Shown here: one piece after another, positions 41,078-48,569 of the stretch | How positions within the stretch are numbered: position 1 is the first letter of the stretch | Layout: each line of letters starts with the position of its first letter | NCBI GenBank assembly: GCA_963632935.1 | Contig: CAVGWA010000008.1 | Location: forward strand, 1 to 48,569 | From: Coprosoma sp963632935 | Lineage (GTDB): Bacteria; Bacillota_I; Bacilli_A; RF39; UBA660 | DNA: 48,569 bases | Direction: 5' to 3' | Made by a program: the position numbers and the translations under genes | Notes under the pieces: model-generated | What the model was told of the DNA's origin: nothing | Databases searched by the model: none | What the model saw: the letters and a program-made list of their open reading frames with translations, nothing else

Positions 41078-41754
41078 GCATTATGATAAAAGAAATACCC
41101 ATTAATGAAAGACCGAGAGAAAGATTAATTAATAATGGACAAGAAAGCCTATCAGATGAAGAATTACTTGCAATAATTTTAAAAACAGGATATAAAAATA
41201 TGTCCGCTAAAGATTTAGCCGCTTATATTTTAAGCATCTTTGGTGGAATAGAAAATTTAAAAAATATCGATTATCATGAGATAAAAAGTATTAAGGGATT
41301 AGGACCTGCTAAAGCATGCAGTATAGTTGCACTAGCTGAACTTAATAGAAGAATGAACCGTAAAATAATTTCATTAACTGGTATTAAAATTAATACGCCA
41401 CAAAAAGTATTTGAATTTTATAAAAATAAAATAAACAGTATGCAGGAACATGTATATTGCATTTATTTAGATTCACATAAGAAAATTATAAAACAACAAC
41501 TCCTTTTTATTGGAACAGTTAATTATAGTATGATTCATCCAAGAGATATTTTCAAAGAAGCATATCTATTAAATGCATCATCAATTATATGTGTTCACAA
41601 TCACCCAACAGGAGATGTCACGCCAAGTAAAAATGATATTAATATAACCACAAGGCTGAAAGAAATTGGTAATCTTTTAGGTATACCACTTATTGATCAT
41701 ATTATAGTTGGAACTGATAAATACTATAGTTTTTTAGAAAATGGCAAAATTTAA
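41074..41754 (+). CDS. radC: RadC family JAMM/MPN-domain protein
   Basis: 226 residues. An N-terminal helix-hairpin-helix (IKGLGPAKACSIVALAEL, about 68-85) is followed by the RadC JAMM metalloprotease-like domain with VHNHPTGDVTPSKND, supplying the two histidines and aspartate for zinc. The precise function is unresolved in the family; it is often next to mreBCD in Bacillota, as here. ATG 41074 overlaps the previous stop. PINERPRERLINNG is the standard family N-terminus. Confidence 0.93.
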   Translation: MSIMIKEIPINERPRERLINNGQESLSDEELLAIILKTGYKNMSAKDLAAYILSIFGGIENLKNIDYHEIKSIKGLGPAKACSIVALAELNRRMNRKIISLTGIKINTPQKVFEFYKNKINSMQEHVYCIYLDSHKKIIKQQLLFIGTVNYSMIHPRDIFKEAYLLNASSIICVHNHPTGDVTPSKNDINITTRLKEIGNLLGIPLIDHIIVGTDKYYSFLENGKI

Positions 41755-41812
41755 TTAAAACATCTGAATAAGTGTGATATAATTTTAAAGAAGGAATTAC
41801 TTGGTGATGAAT

Positions 41813-42661
41813 ATGTATAACAAAAGAAGATTTGACAAAAGATATCTATTAATATTAAGCGTAGTTGCATTAGCACTAATACTAGTTATTTTAGCTATAT
41901 CTTTAAAGAAAGAACGTGATTTAAATGTTATTGAAAAAGCTTCTAAAGATATTGGAACTGTTGTTTTAAAAGTTGTAGAAACACCATTTAATTTTATACA
42001 TAATCAAATAGAAAAAATGAAGGAAAAAGAAAACCTATATAAAAAATATGAAAAATTAAAAAGTAAAGAAAAACAAACTGATAGTGTGATTGCTCAAAAT
42101 GATAATTTAAAAAGTGAAGTAAAAAAATTAAAAGATGCTTTAGAATTAAAAACAATTTTATCGGATAAATATTTATTAACTGCAACAGTTGTTTCCCGTA
42201 ATATTGGATATTGGTATGGAGAAATAACAATTGATAAAGGAAGCAAAAATGGAATAGAAAAAAATATGGCTGTTGTAATAAATACTGGGCTTATTGGCAA
42301 AATTACTAAAGTGAGTAATTATTCTAGTACAGTAAAATTGCTTTCTAATGACAATATGAGCGACAAAATAAGCGTTAAAATCAAAACCAAAAACGATTAT
42401 GTATATGGCCTAATTTCAAAATATGATGTTAAAAGTAATACATATACTGTTGAGGGAATAAGTGAAAATAATGAAATAGAAAAAGGTGCCGCTGTAGTTA
42501 CTACTGGAATGGGTACTATTTTTCCAAGTGGACTTATTATTGGTAAAGTAAAAAAAGTAACAACTGATAATTTTGATTTATCAAAAGTAGCCGTCGTCAA
42601 ATCTTCTGTAGACTTTGATGATTTAGATTATGTAACAGTCTTAAAAAGGAAGAACAATTAA
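41813..42661 (+). CDS. mreC: Rod shape-determining protein MreC
   Basis: 282 residues from ATG 41813. A membrane anchor (about 10-30), a coiled coil (about 55-110) and the two MreC beta-barrels (VVSRNIGYWYGEITIDKGSKNGI, then MAVVINTGLIGKI, near 125-165, and VVTTGMGTIFPSGLIIGKV near 230). It organises the elongasome outside the membrane. The start is uncertain: GTG 41804 has AAGGA at the best spacing, ATG 41807 and 41813 are alternatives. It shares a TAATG junction with mreD. mreB is not adjacent. Confidence 0.93.
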   Translation: MYNKRRFDKRYLLILSVVALALILVILAISLKKERDLNVIEKASKDIGTVVLKVVETPFNFIHNQIEKMKEKENLYKKYEKLKSKEKQTDSVIAQNDNLKSEVKKLKDALELKTILSDKYLLTATVVSRNIGYWYGEITIDKGSKNGIEKNMAVVINTGLIGKITKVSNYSSTVKLLSNDNMSDKISVKIKTKNDYVYGLISKYDVKSNTYTVEGISENNEIEKGAAVVTTGMGTIFPSGLIIGKVKKVTTDNFDLSKVAVVKSSVDFDDLDYVTVLKRKNN

Positions 42662-43128
42662 TGATAGCAATATTAATATCGTTTTTACTTGAAGCTATTT
42701 TTTCTAATTTTGTTTCGATTAATGGCTATTTTGTTCCACTTTTTACATTAACTGCATTAATTGTTATTTATCCATTTTCAAAAAAAGATAAATATTATAA
42801 ATATGCATTTATAACAGGACTTATGTATGACCTTTTCTATACTGATACGATTGTTTTTCATGCAATTATATTCTGCTTTATAGCTTGTATAGTTGTACGT
42901 TTTAACCTTATTTTAAGTGATAATTATGCAAATGAATTAATTATTTTAATTTTGTGTATATTAGTATATAGAATGGTAACCTATGGACTTTTAGTTTTAA
43001 TTGGTAATGTATCATTTGATATATATAATTTTTTGTTTAGTTTTGTAAAGTCGTTAAGTAGTAATTTAATATATGGATTTGTTTTATTCTTATGTTTAAA
43101 AAAATGTAAAATAAAGCACCATTTTTAG
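42661..43128 (+). CDS. mreD: Rod shape-determining protein MreD
   Basis: 155 residues with about five membrane helices. GLMYDLFYTDTIVFHAIIF is the most conserved part of MreD, the membrane partner of MreC. ATG 42661 overlaps the last base of the mreC stop. A terminator follows directly. Confidence 0.9.
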   Translation: MIAILISFLLEAIFSNFVSINGYFVPLFTLTALIVIYPFSKKDKYYKYAFITGLMYDLFYTDTIVFHAIIFCFIACIVVRFNLILSDNYANELIILILCILVYRMVTYGLLVLIGNVSFDIYNFLFSFVKSLSSNLIYGFVLFLCLKKCKIKHHF

Positions 43129-43152
43129 GAAAATCAAATGATTTTCTTTTTT
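43129..43152 (+). terminator. Terminator after mreD
   Basis: GAAAATCA (43129-43136) pairs with TGATTTTC (43139-43146), followed by TTTTTT. Confidence 0.75.
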
Positions 43153-43191
43153 ATTTAAAAAATGTGGTATACTTGTAATATAGGTGATGCT

Positions 43192-44061
43192 ATGAAGTGG
43201 GTTGATTCCTTTTTAAATTATTTGAAATATGAAAAAAATTTTTCAGATTATACGGTAAAAAGTTATAAAATAGATTTATATGGATTTTATAATTTTTGTT
43301 CAAATAATGAAATTGATATTGAATTAATTAGAAATTATTTAAAAAAATTATATGAAAAAAAATATAAATGTAAAACTATTTCGAGAAAAGTAAGTTCATT
43401 AAAAAGCTATTTTAAATATTTAGAAAGTCAAAATTTAATTGATGAAAATCCAATGAGATTAATCAGTAATCCTAAAATAGACAAGACATTACCTAATTAT
43501 TTAAACTATGATGATTTAGAAAAATTATTATCTTATCCTGATATTGAAAATAAATTTGGTTTAAGAGATGCTTTAATTTTAGAAATGTTATATTCTAGTG
43601 GTGTCAGAGTTAGCGAACTGGTGAATATAAAGTTAAAAGATATTAATTTTAATGAAAGAAAAATTTTAATTTTAGGAAAAGGCAATAAGGAAAGATATGT
43701 TTATTATGGTTTTAAATGTGAAAAGTTAATAGAAAAATATCTAAAATTAGATCATAAAAACAGTGAATATTTTTTGATTGGAAAGTCAAAAGGTAAAATA
43801 AACGAAAGAGAAGTTAGAAAAATAGTTACCGATACAGCAAAAAAATCTAATATAAAAGTTCATGTGTCGCCACATACTTTAAGACATACTTATGCCACTC
43901 ACATGTTAAATGAGGGGGCTGATTTAAAAAGTGTTGGTGATTTACTTGGACATGAAAGTTTATCAACCACTCAAATATATACACATGTTTCTAATGAAAG
44001 ATTAAGGCAAGTTTATTTAAAAGCTCATCCAAGAGCACATAAAAAGGAGGCTGTAAAGTGA
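43192..44061 (+). CDS. xerD: Tyrosine recombinase XerC/XerD type
   Basis: 289 residues. An N-terminal SAM-like core-binding domain (about 1-85) and a catalytic domain with the full set: Arg in SSGVRVSELVNI, Lys in GKGNKER, HxxR in PHTLRHTYATHML, His in LGHESLSTTQIY and nucleophile Tyr in IYTHVSNERL. The length and lack of arm-binding domain fit the chromosome-dimer-resolving XerC/D enzymes. ATG 43192 follows TAGGTGATG; an extended -10 (TGGTATACT) lies about 35 nt upstream. It overlaps ppdK by 4 nt. Confidence 0.88.
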   Translation: MKWVDSFLNYLKYEKNFSDYTVKSYKIDLYGFYNFCSNNEIDIELIRNYLKKLYEKKYKCKTISRKVSSLKSYFKYLESQNLIDENPMRLISNPKIDKTLPNYLNYDDLEKLLSYPDIENKFGLRDALILEMLYSSGVRVSELVNIKLKDINFNERKILILGKGNKERYVYYGFKCEKLIEKYLKLDHKNSEYFLIGKSKGKINEREVRKIVTDTAKKSNIKVHVSPHTLRHTYATHMLNEGADLKSVGDLLGHESLSTTQIYTHVSNERLRQVYLKAHPRAHKKEAVK

Positions 44062-46655
44062 AAAAATTTGTTTATTTATTTGATGAAGGGAACAAAGACT
44101 TAAAAAATTTATTAGGAGGAAAAGGAGCTAATTTAGCAGAAATGACTAATATGGACTTACCAGTACCATATGGTCTTACTGTAACAACAGATGCTTGTAA
44201 ATTATATTTTAAAGAAGGTGAGATGTTAAATTCAGATATAGAAAGCCAAATATTCGAAGGAATTAAAAAGATAGAAATGAAAACTGGTAAAGTATTTGCT
44301 TCAAAAGAAAATCCATTATTATTTTCAGTTAGAAGTGGTTCACCAATAAGTATGCCAGGTATGATGGATACAATTTTAAATTTAGGCTTAAATGATGAGA
44401 CAATTAAATCATTCATAAAAGATGAAGCTTCTACTAGATTTATATATGATTCATATAGAAGGTTAATCATGATGTTTGCTGATGTGGTTAAAGGTGCTGA
44501 TAAAGAAGAATTTGAAAAGTATTTAACACTTTATAAGAATAAAAAAAATTATGAAAATGATTTAGATCTAACAGCCGATGATATGATAAAAATAACTAAT
44601 GATTATAAAAAAATATATCAAAAATTAGTTGGTGAACCTTTCCCACAAGATCCTAAAATACAATTAATAGAATCAGTTAAATCTGTATTTAAATCATGGC
44701 ATAACAAAAGAGCTGATGTTTACCGTAAAATGAATAATATTTCAGATGATTTAGGAACAGCTGTAAATATCCAGCAAATGGTATATGGAAATTTAGATGA
44801 AAATTCTTTAACTGGTGTTCTTTTTTCAAGAAATCCTGCTACTGGTGAAAATGTTTTGTATGGAGAATATTTGACTAAAGCACAAGGAGAAGACATTGTA
44901 GCTGGTGTTAGAACACCAATTTCTATTGATAATTTGAAAAAAGATAATAAAAAAATATATGATGAATTATATAAAATAAGTAAAAAATTAGAAAAACATT
45001 ATAAGGATATGCAAGATATGGAATTTACTGTTGAAGATGGTAAACTTTATATGCTTCAAACTAGAAATGGTAAAAGAACGGGAATTGCTAGTTTAAATAT
45101 CGCAGTTGATATGGCTAAAGAAAAACTAATAACTAAAAAAGAAGCTTTAATGAAATTAAATCCTAATGATTTAAATAGTATGCTTCATAAAACATTTGAT
45201 TCAAATGCCTTAAAAACAAAAAAACCTTTATTAAAAGGATTGCCAGCTTCTCCTGGAGCTGTTTCAGGACAAATTTGTTTTACTGTAGATGAAGTTATAC
45301 AAAAGTCAAAAGAAAATGTTCCTACTATATTAGTAAGAAATGAAACTTCACCAGAAGATATTGAAGCCATGAAATATGCTGTTGGAATAATGACTGTAAG
45401 AGGTGGTATGACATCTCATGCAGCTGTAGTAGCTCGTGGTATTGGCAAATGCTGTATTAGTGGATGTGAAAATGTTGTTATCGATGAGGCAAAAGAAGAA
45501 CTAATTGCAGGAGGTAAGGTGCTTAAAAAAGGCATGTATCTATCTTTGGATGGAACAGAAGGATATGTATATGACGGCATTGTTGAAACAAAACAAGCAG
45601 TTATTTCAGAAAATTTTGTTACTATGTTAAAGTGGGCAAAAGAATATAAAAAATTAGGTGTTAAAGCAAATGCTGATACAGCTAAAGATGCAAGTGTAGC
45701 TTTAAAATTTGGAGCAGAAGGTATAGGTCTATGCAGAACTGAGCACATGTTTTTTGAAAAAGATAAAATCTTTGCTATTCGTAAAATGATAGTAGCTTTA
45801 GATGAAAAAGAAAGAAATGAAGCTTTAAAAACTTTATTAAAATTACAAATGAGAGATTTTACTGAATTATTTAAAACGGTTAATGGAAAAGTTTTAACGA
45901 TAAGATATTTGGACCCACCATTACATGAATTTTTACCTAAAACAAATGCCGAGGTAAAGCAACTTGCAAGTAGTTTGAATATAACTGAAAAGGAATTAAA
46001 TGAAAAAATAAATTCTTTAAAGGAATTTAATCCAATGATGGGTTTGCGTGGATGTAGATTATTAATTGTTTATCCTGAAATTGCTTTAATGCAAACAAAA
46101 GCTATATTTAAAGCTATGGAGGAAGTTAATAAACAAGGCATAGATACAAATGTAGAAATTATGATTCCACTTGTTGGGGATTTAAAAGAATTTGAATATT
46201 TAAAAAATATAATTGTAAATGAAGCATCAAAATATAATATTAAATATAAATTGGGTACAATGATGGAAGTTCCAAGAGGTGTTATAAATGCTGATGAAAT
46301 AGCAAAACAATCTGATTTCTTTAGCTATGGAACTAATGATTTAACACAGATGACATTTGGTTTTTCAAGAGATGATGCTGGTGCTTTTATAAATGATTAC
46401 TATAACAAACAAATATTAGCATTTGATCCATTTAAAACAATTGATAAAAATGGTGTTGGAAAATTAATGATGGTTGGTAATAAATTAGCAAGACTTTCAA
46501 ACAAAAAAATAGAATTAGGTGTTTGTGGAGAACATGGTGGAGATACAGAAAGTATAAAATTCTTTCACAAAATAGGAATTGATTATGTTTCCTGCTCACC
46601 ATATAGAGTTCCAGCGGCTATATTGGCGGCTGCTCAAGCAACCATTGAAGAATAA
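44058..46655 (+). CDS. ppdK: Pyruvate, phosphate dikinase
   Basis: 865 residues, full length. It interconverts pyruvate, ATP and phosphate with phosphoenolpyruvate, AMP and pyrophosphate, so it links the lower glycolytic enzymes gpmA and eno to pyruvate. Motifs: LLGGKGANLAEM at the start of the ATP-grasp domain, phosphohistidine GGMTSHAAVVARG (His454), GLCRTEHMFF, MGLRGCRL, and C-terminal GVCGEHGGD with the catalytic cysteine. GTG 44058 follows AAAGGAGG and overlaps the xerD stop. Confidence 0.97.
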   Translation: MKKFVYLFDEGNKDLKNLLGGKGANLAEMTNMDLPVPYGLTVTTDACKLYFKEGEMLNSDIESQIFEGIKKIEMKTGKVFASKENPLLFSVRSGSPISMPGMMDTILNLGLNDETIKSFIKDEASTRFIYDSYRRLIMMFADVVKGADKEEFEKYLTLYKNKKNYENDLDLTADDMIKITNDYKKIYQKLVGEPFPQDPKIQLIESVKSVFKSWHNKRADVYRKMNNISDDLGTAVNIQQMVYGNLDENSLTGVLFSRNPATGENVLYGEYLTKAQGEDIVAGVRTPISIDNLKKDNKKIYDELYKISKKLEKHYKDMQDMEFTVEDGKLYMLQTRNGKRTGIASLNIAVDMAKEKLITKKEALMKLNPNDLNSMLHKTFDSNALKTKKPLLKGLPASPGAVSGQICFTVDEVIQKSKENVPTILVRNETSPEDIEAMKYAVGIMTVRGGMTSHAAVVARGIGKCCISGCENVVIDEAKEELIAGGKVLKKGMYLSLDGTEGYVYDGIVETKQAVISENFVTMLKWAKEYKKLGVKANADTAKDASVALKFGAEGIGLCRTEHMFFEKDKIFAIRKMIVALDEKERNEALKTLLKLQMRDFTELFKTVNGKVLTIRYLDPPLHEFLPKTNAEVKQLASSLNITEKELNEKINSLKEFNPMMGLRGCRLLIVYPEIALMQTKAIFKAMEEVNKQGIDTNVEIMIPLVGDLKEFEYLKNIIVNEASKYNIKYKLGTMMEVPRGVINADEIAKQSDFFSYGTNDLTQMTFGFSRDDAGAFINDYYNKQILAFDPFKTIDKNGVGKLMMVGNKLARLSNKKIELGVCGEHGGDTESIKFFHKIGIDYVSCSPYRVPAAILAAAQATIEE

Positions 46656-46671
46656 AAAAATAGGAAAGTTT

Positions 46672-46953
46672 ATGGAAAACTTTGGAATGATTTATGAAAA
46701 AATGAATTTAAACTATAGTACAGTAGAAAATATGATGAGTACTATTTATCTTCAAATGCAAGAAACTTCTTCAAATCAACAATTAGAAGATGTTTTACAA
46801 GAATTAGGAAATATTGCAAATGGACTTATTTCTTCTCAAATGGAATTTGCTGAATTATATTGTAATCCAGATTTAAAGGAGTCATTAATGAATAATCTTT
46901 ACGATAAACAAAATGCACTTTTAAGTTCACTTAATAAAAATAAAACTTTATAA
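46672..46953 (+). CDS. Small hypothetical helical protein
   Basis: 93 residues, all predicted helix, no membrane segment or cysteine cluster (single Cys). MENFGMIYEKMNLNYSTVEN is preceded by AGGAAAG at good spacing, so ATG 46672 is chosen; the upstream in-frame part lies inside ppdK. It begins 16 nt after the ppdK stop and is followed by a terminator, so it is co-transcribed with ppdK. I recognise no family. Confidence 0.65.
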   Translation: MENFGMIYEKMNLNYSTVENMMSTIYLQMQETSSNQQLEDVLQELGNIANGLISSQMEFAELYCNPDLKESLMNNLYDKQNALLSSLNKNKTL

Positions 46954-46979
46954 ACAGAGCACTTTTGGCTCTGTTTTTG
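46953..46979 (+). terminator. Terminator of the xerD-ppdK operon
   Basis: AACAGAGC (46953-46960) pairs with GCTCTGTT (46968-46975), followed by TTTT. Confidence 0.8.
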
Positions 46980-47100
46980 TATAATTTGTTAAAAATTATA
47001 TTAGCAATTTGAAACAAAAAAATAAGAACGAAATTTATTTTTAATTTTGACCAATTGATATGATATAATGAAATGGTTAAAATTATGGGTGGTGTGTGAT

Positions 47101-47373
47101 ATGAAAATTGATGAAATTATATTTATTGATAAATTGCCAAAATTGGATTTGCACGGATTTAATCGTGATATGGCCAAAGTTGCTATTAATGACTTCGTAA
47201 ATGATAATATTAAAATGCATAATGAAATAATAGTAATAGTTCATGGAATAGGCAGTGGGATAATAAGGAAAACAACAATAGATACTTTAAAAATTAATAA
47301 ACGTGTATTAACGTTTAAAAGTCCATATAATAATCGTGGATGCATGTTGGTTCAATTAAATATTAAAAATTGA
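47101..47373 (+). CDS. Stand-alone Smr domain protein
   Basis: 90 residues. KLDLHGFNRDMAKVAINDF and IVIVHGIGSGIIRKTTIDTL are the LDLHG and HGxGxG motifs of the Smr domain, the C-terminal nuclease-like domain of MutS2. Here it stands alone, a minimal form. It may cut or bind DNA or RNA; recent family knowledge links Smr to ribosome rescue. ATG 47101 follows GGTGGTGTGAT. Its stop overlaps the -35 box of the next gene. Confidence 0.85.
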   Translation: MKIDEIIFIDKLPKLDLHGFNRDMAKVAINDFVNDNIKMHNEIIVIVHGIGSGIIRKTTIDTLKINKRVLTFKSPYNNRGCMLVQLNIKN

Positions 47374-47398
47374 CAATCAGCCGATGAATGTATATAAT
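47370..47398 (+). promoter_or_regulatory. Perfect consensus sigma-A promoter
   Basis: TTGACA (47370-47375), exactly 17 nt, TATAAT (47393-47398). It lies 32 nt upstream of the Nudix regulator start and its -35 box overlaps the stop codon of the Smr gene. Confidence 0.9.
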
Positions 47399-47429
47399 AA
47401 TGCGTAAATTTTCACACAAAGGAGGATTT

Positions 47430-48089
47430 ATGGAAAAATCTTATTCTAATATAATAGAAACATTGTTAATTATTTATGCTTCTGATGAAGGGAAATTAAA
47501 AATTTATTTACAAAAGAAAGAGGAAGAACCATATAAAGGCCACTGGATATTACCTAGTAACTTTCTAAATAATAAAACAACAATAGAAGAAAATGTCTTA
47601 GAAATATATAAAAATATGACTGGACTAAATAAAGGAAAAATTTATCAAAATAAAATATTTAGCGATATCAATAGAAATTCAAACAAAAGAGTCATTGGTG
47701 TAAGTTACGTTGCTATAACAGATAAACAATTGACTGAAATTAAACAAAACGAAAAAAATAATTCTTGGTTTGCAATAGATGCATTACCAAAAATGGGCTT
47801 TGATCATGCTTTTATTATTGAAGAAGTTACTAATGATATTAAAAGAAAAATTATAAGTAATTATGATGACATTTTACTTGATTTTTTTCCAAGTGATTTT
47901 ACCTTACCTGAATTACAAAATTTTTATGAAAGTGTCTCAGAAAAGAAAATTGATAGACGTAATTTTCATAAAAAATTTGTTTCTCAAAATTTAGTTGTTG
48001 ATACAGGCTTTAAAACATCAAGAAAAAATGGTAGACCTGGTACATTATATAGATTCAATATTGAAAAAATGAAAGGCAAAAGAATATGA
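47430..48089 (+). CDS. NrtR-type Nudix-domain transcriptional regulator
   Basis: 219 residues. An N-terminal Nudix fold (about 1-145: LLIIYASDEGKLKIYLQKK, PYKGHWILPSNFLN) lacks an intact Nudix box (its GX5EX7REUXEEXGU residues are replaced), as in regulators that sense ADP-ribose-type ligands. A winged helix follows (about 150-219: FTLPELQNFYESV, RRNFHKKFVSQNLV, RKNGRPGTLYRFN). This is the NrtR layout that represses NAD salvage genes. No NAD gene is adjacent. AAAGGAGG precedes ATG 47430. It overlaps the next gene by 4 nt. Confidence 0.85.
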   Translation: MEKSYSNIIETLLIIYASDEGKLKIYLQKKEEEPYKGHWILPSNFLNNKTTIEENVLEIYKNMTGLNKGKIYQNKIFSDINRNSNKRVIGVSYVAITDKQLTEIKQNEKNNSWFAIDALPKMGFDHAFIIEEVTNDIKRKIISNYDDILLDFFPSDFTLPELQNFYESVSEKKIDRRNFHKKFVSQNLVVDTGFKTSRKNGRPGTLYRFNIEKMKGKRI

Positions 48090-48490
48090 ACAATGATGGA
48101 TTTGGATTACAAAATTTCATAGTATTAATTTCAATTATGCTTGTATGTTTCGCAATAATATTAGGTATTTATAATGATAGTTTTAAACCATTATTTTCAA
48201 AATATGAAACAAATGTATCTTCATATTCAAAGATGCTTAATAAATTATCACTTGCAGCTCAAAGATATCAGAATGATAACTATTATACAAATAGTTATGA
48301 AAAGGTGACTTGGATTTTAACTTATTCACTTTTGAAGAAAGAAAATTATATAGATGAAATATTAGACAAAGATAATAAAGAATGTGAAGGATATGTTGTA
48401 TTTAAACAGAATAATACTAAAATAAGCTATAAACCATATTTAAAATGTGATAATTATAAGACAAAAGGATATAACGAAGATAATGTTTAA
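48086..48490 (+). CDS. Membrane-anchored protein, possibly pseudopilin-like
   Basis: 134 residues. MNNDGFGLQNFIVLISIMLV looks like a degenerate prepilin signal (Gly-Phe then a long hydrophobic helix, but no Glu at +5). The remaining polar domain has two cysteines (DKDNKECEGYV, PYLKCDNY), as in the two pseudopilins at 17307 and 17689. The ATG overlaps the Nudix regulator stop. Not assigned to a named family. Confidence 0.6.
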   Translation: MNNDGFGLQNFIVLISIMLVCFAIILGIYNDSFKPLFSKYETNVSSYSKMLNKLSLAAQRYQNDNYYTNSYEKVTWILTYSLLKKENYIDEILDKDNKECEGYVVFKQNNTKISYKPYLKCDNYKTKGYNEDNV

Positions 48491-48569
48491 ACAGTAAGAG
48501 CTTATAAAGTACAACAGTAAAATAGAATAAAATATATAAAATATAATTAAATTAAGTAAAAGAAGAAGA

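Overview
The window comes from a very A+T-rich, Gram-positive-type bacterium of the Bacillota, most likely an uncultured gut-type Bacilli/Erysipelotrichia-like lineage. Genes use strong AGGAGG-like ribosome sites, are short and tightly overlapped, and use the standard bacterial code (UGA is a stop). Spore and cell-wall genes of the Bacilli/Clostridia type are present: sigG, sigH in its conserved mrnC-rlmB-sigH order, a spoVD-mraY-ftsW/spoVE block, mreCD, a YlmC/YmxH protein and a PdaA-like deacetylase. The lineage therefore carries sporulation regulators and makes peptidoglycan, unlike true Mollicutes.

Layout. 1-1571: small accessory genes, including a CFI-box-like protein, that run into a truncated amidase gene. 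1577-8444: an N-acetylmuramoyl-L-alanine amidase with LysM repeats, cut in its third LysM by a roughly 6.1-kb element. The element carries a decayed UPF0158 gene, a three-gene operon (SWIM zinc-finger protein, RhuM, unknown protein), a structured non-coding stretch, tiny ORFs and a serine recombinase at the right end. 8517-17317: deacetylase, phosphohexomutase, tRNA-Thr, ABC exporter with gpmA, an arylsulfotransferase, tRNA-Arg and eno. 17307-24475: two pseudopilins, PAP2 phosphatase, sigG, a C26 amidotransferase-fold peptidase, a serine hydrolase and a ricin-domain surface protein. 24533-25745: a surface protein whose 3' end is abruptly GC-rich, A-poor and made of pyrimidine-ending codons, followed by a GAAA-loop hairpin. 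This looks like the variable region of a diversity-generating retroelement (DGR), although no reverse transcriptase lies in the window. 25938-28032: YlmC/YmxH, a glycosyltransferase and a divergent ApbE.

28295-32891 is a gene graveyard: a chimeric IS3/DinD pseudogene, GNAT and RhuM remnants, an intact KilA-N gene, a truncated DUF1016 gene and an IS3 fragment. It ends at rbgA, whose first 30 codons exist twice in diverged form, as if an element had inserted into rbgA and supplied a new gene start. 32892-48490 is mostly core: rbgA-mrnC-rlmB-sigH, spoVD-mraY-ftsW, an alpha-CTD-like gene with two compensating poly-A frameshifts, radC, mreCD, a Xer recombinase, ppdK, an Smr protein and an NrtR-type Nudix regulator.

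The most promising leads are the DGR-like variable region, the SWIM-RhuM-unknown operon on the serine-recombinase element, the replaced start of rbgA and the double-frameshifted alpha-CTD gene. All family assignments were made by reading motifs; no database search was run.
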